Below, piece by piece: positions 5,339-5,970 of a stretch of 5,970 nt of DNA. The position numbers and the translations under genes are program-made. Position 1 is the stretch's first letter. Every line of letters starts with the position of its first letter. Under the pieces are notes generated by a model, which saw nothing but the letters and a program-made list of their open reading frames with translations, had not been told where the DNA came from and ran no database searches. Origin of the DNA: Hyphomicrobiaceae bacterium (GTDB lineage: Bacteria; Pseudomonadota; Alphaproteobacteria; Rhizobiales; Hyphomicrobiaceae); contig JAJFHI010000394.1 of the NCBI GenBank assembly GCA_021775715.1, forward strand, positions 1-5,970, given 5' to 3'.

Positions 5339-5970
5339 ATGCAAAGCGTCGTTGTCGGAGAGATCGTGCGGGCAGCTCACGACACCACAATTGATGCAGC
5401 CATTTCGACCCTAGCCGTCCCTGGCCTGACGCGCGATACCCTTGATTTTGTTCTGACATACTGTGCCGAGCGCCAGTGCGATGCGGAGGGTGCCACGTGC
5501 CCAGGCTGCAAACGCTGGACAGAAACTAAGGGCTGGACGTCATTTGATGATTTTGTCGCAGCCCATCGAGAGATCAAAACGGTGGATGGAACAATTCACC
5601 TGCAAGGTCAGGGTGAGGTGTCGCTGACGGTCGAAAGCCTAGAGGGTCTTACAAAGTCGTGGGCGGGTAACGAATACTGGTACTGGGCGCGGCGTGTCCT
5701 CAGAAAGTTGCGCCACGGTGTGCGCCGTGCCGACATCCGTGGGGCGCCTGTTGCAGGCGACGGAGAAACACCCGCGGTTGTTCTTGTTGGTCCGCAGTTG
5801 GCCGACAACATCGGCATGACAGCGCGAGCAATGGGGAATTTCGGACTCGATTCACTTCGCTTGGTTAATCCGCGCGACGGTTGGCCGAATGAGCGCGCGC
5901 GTATTGCCGCGTCAGGCGCCAACTACATTATCGATGAGGCCCGGTGCGAGGAGACAGTCGAGGCGGCCAT
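5339..5970 (+). CDS. TrmJ-like tRNA/rRNA 2'-O-methyltransferase with N-terminal extension, 3' end missing
   Basis: The frame is open from 5213 to the window end; 210 complete codons follow the ATG at 5339. Residues about 144-201 match the start of a SPOUT-class (TrmH/SpoU) methyltransferase of TrmJ type: TPAVVLVGPQLADNIGMTARAMGNFGL, with Asn157 and Arg163 as motif 1 residues, then LRLVNPRDGWPNERARIAASGA. TrmJ methylates a ribose 2'-OH in the tRNA anticodon loop using S-adenosylmethionine; the SAM-binding knot (motifs 2 and 3) lies beyond the edge. Residues 1-143 are not part of usual TrmJ. They hold a helical segment with GLTRDTLDFVLTYCAER (29-45), a Cys cluster (Cys42, Cys47, Cys54, Cys57 in CPGC) and a basic Trp/Arg-rich stretch WYWARRVLRKLRHGVRR (114-130). 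No good Shine-Dalgarno precedes the ATG; GTG at 5252 or 5309 are alternative starts. The methyltransferase family is secure; the exact RNA target is inferred. Confidence 0.85.
   Translation, partial: MQSVVVGEIVRAAHDTTIDAAISTLAVPGLTRDTLDFVLTYCAERQCDAEGATCPGCKRWTETKGWTSFDDFVAAHREIKTVDGTIHLQGQGEVSLTVESLEGLTKSWAGNEYWYWARRVLRKLRHGVRRADIRGAPVAGDGETPAVVLVGPQLADNIGMTARAMGNFGLDSLRLVNPRDGWPNERARIAASGANYIIDEARCEETVEAA

Overview
The window looks like chromosomal DNA from an alphaproteobacterium. The evidence is a homodimeric 'eukaryote-like' NADP-dependent isocitrate dehydrogenase of the usual alphaproteobacterial kind, a TrmJ/TrmH-type RNA methyltransferase with the motif style of that class, moderate-to-high GC, and intergenic palindromes of the TGTCATTCTCGG type that I associate with alphaproteobacterial genomes. 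The species cannot be named from sequence alone.

Layout, left to right. The 5' end of a small exported protein gene runs off the left edge (1-117, minus). A 580-bp spacer follows with a short tandem repeat, the first copy of a roughly 310-bp dispersed repeat (called RepA here) and a ~52-bp palindromic element (RepB). Next is a zinc-independent quinone-oxidoreductase-like MDR gene (700-1710, minus). A 930-bp spacer then holds RepA copy 2 with a RepB element inserted in it, a 148-bp element with inverted ends (RepC), the icd terminator and another RepB. Then come icd (2639-3859, minus), a 690-bp spacer ending in RepA copy 3, and a DUF6891-like gene with an acidic tail (4546-5187, minus). Last, divergent to it, is the 5' part of a TrmJ-like tRNA methyltransferase gene (from about 5339, plus) that leaves the window on the right.

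The four minus-strand genes do not form an operon: long spacers separate them and icd has its own terminator. Their functions (exported protein, oxidoreductase, TCA-cycle enzyme, unknown cytoplasmic protein) do not form a pathway. I see no defence system, CRISPR array, transposase, phage gene, tRNA or rRNA.

The unusual content is in the spacers. Three collinear RepA copies lie in the same orientation, one in each spacer between consecutive minus-strand genes. They have diverged in sequence but keep a hairpin at the same place, with compensated base pairs. Copy 2 is longer than the others by about 56 bp, and that extra block is itself a RepB element, a family also found just after the stop codons of icd and the oxidoreductase gene. 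This is good internal evidence of a small nested mobile or structured repeat. A second point is the TrmJ-like protein, which carries about 145 residues with a Cys cluster ahead of its SPOUT methyltransferase domain.
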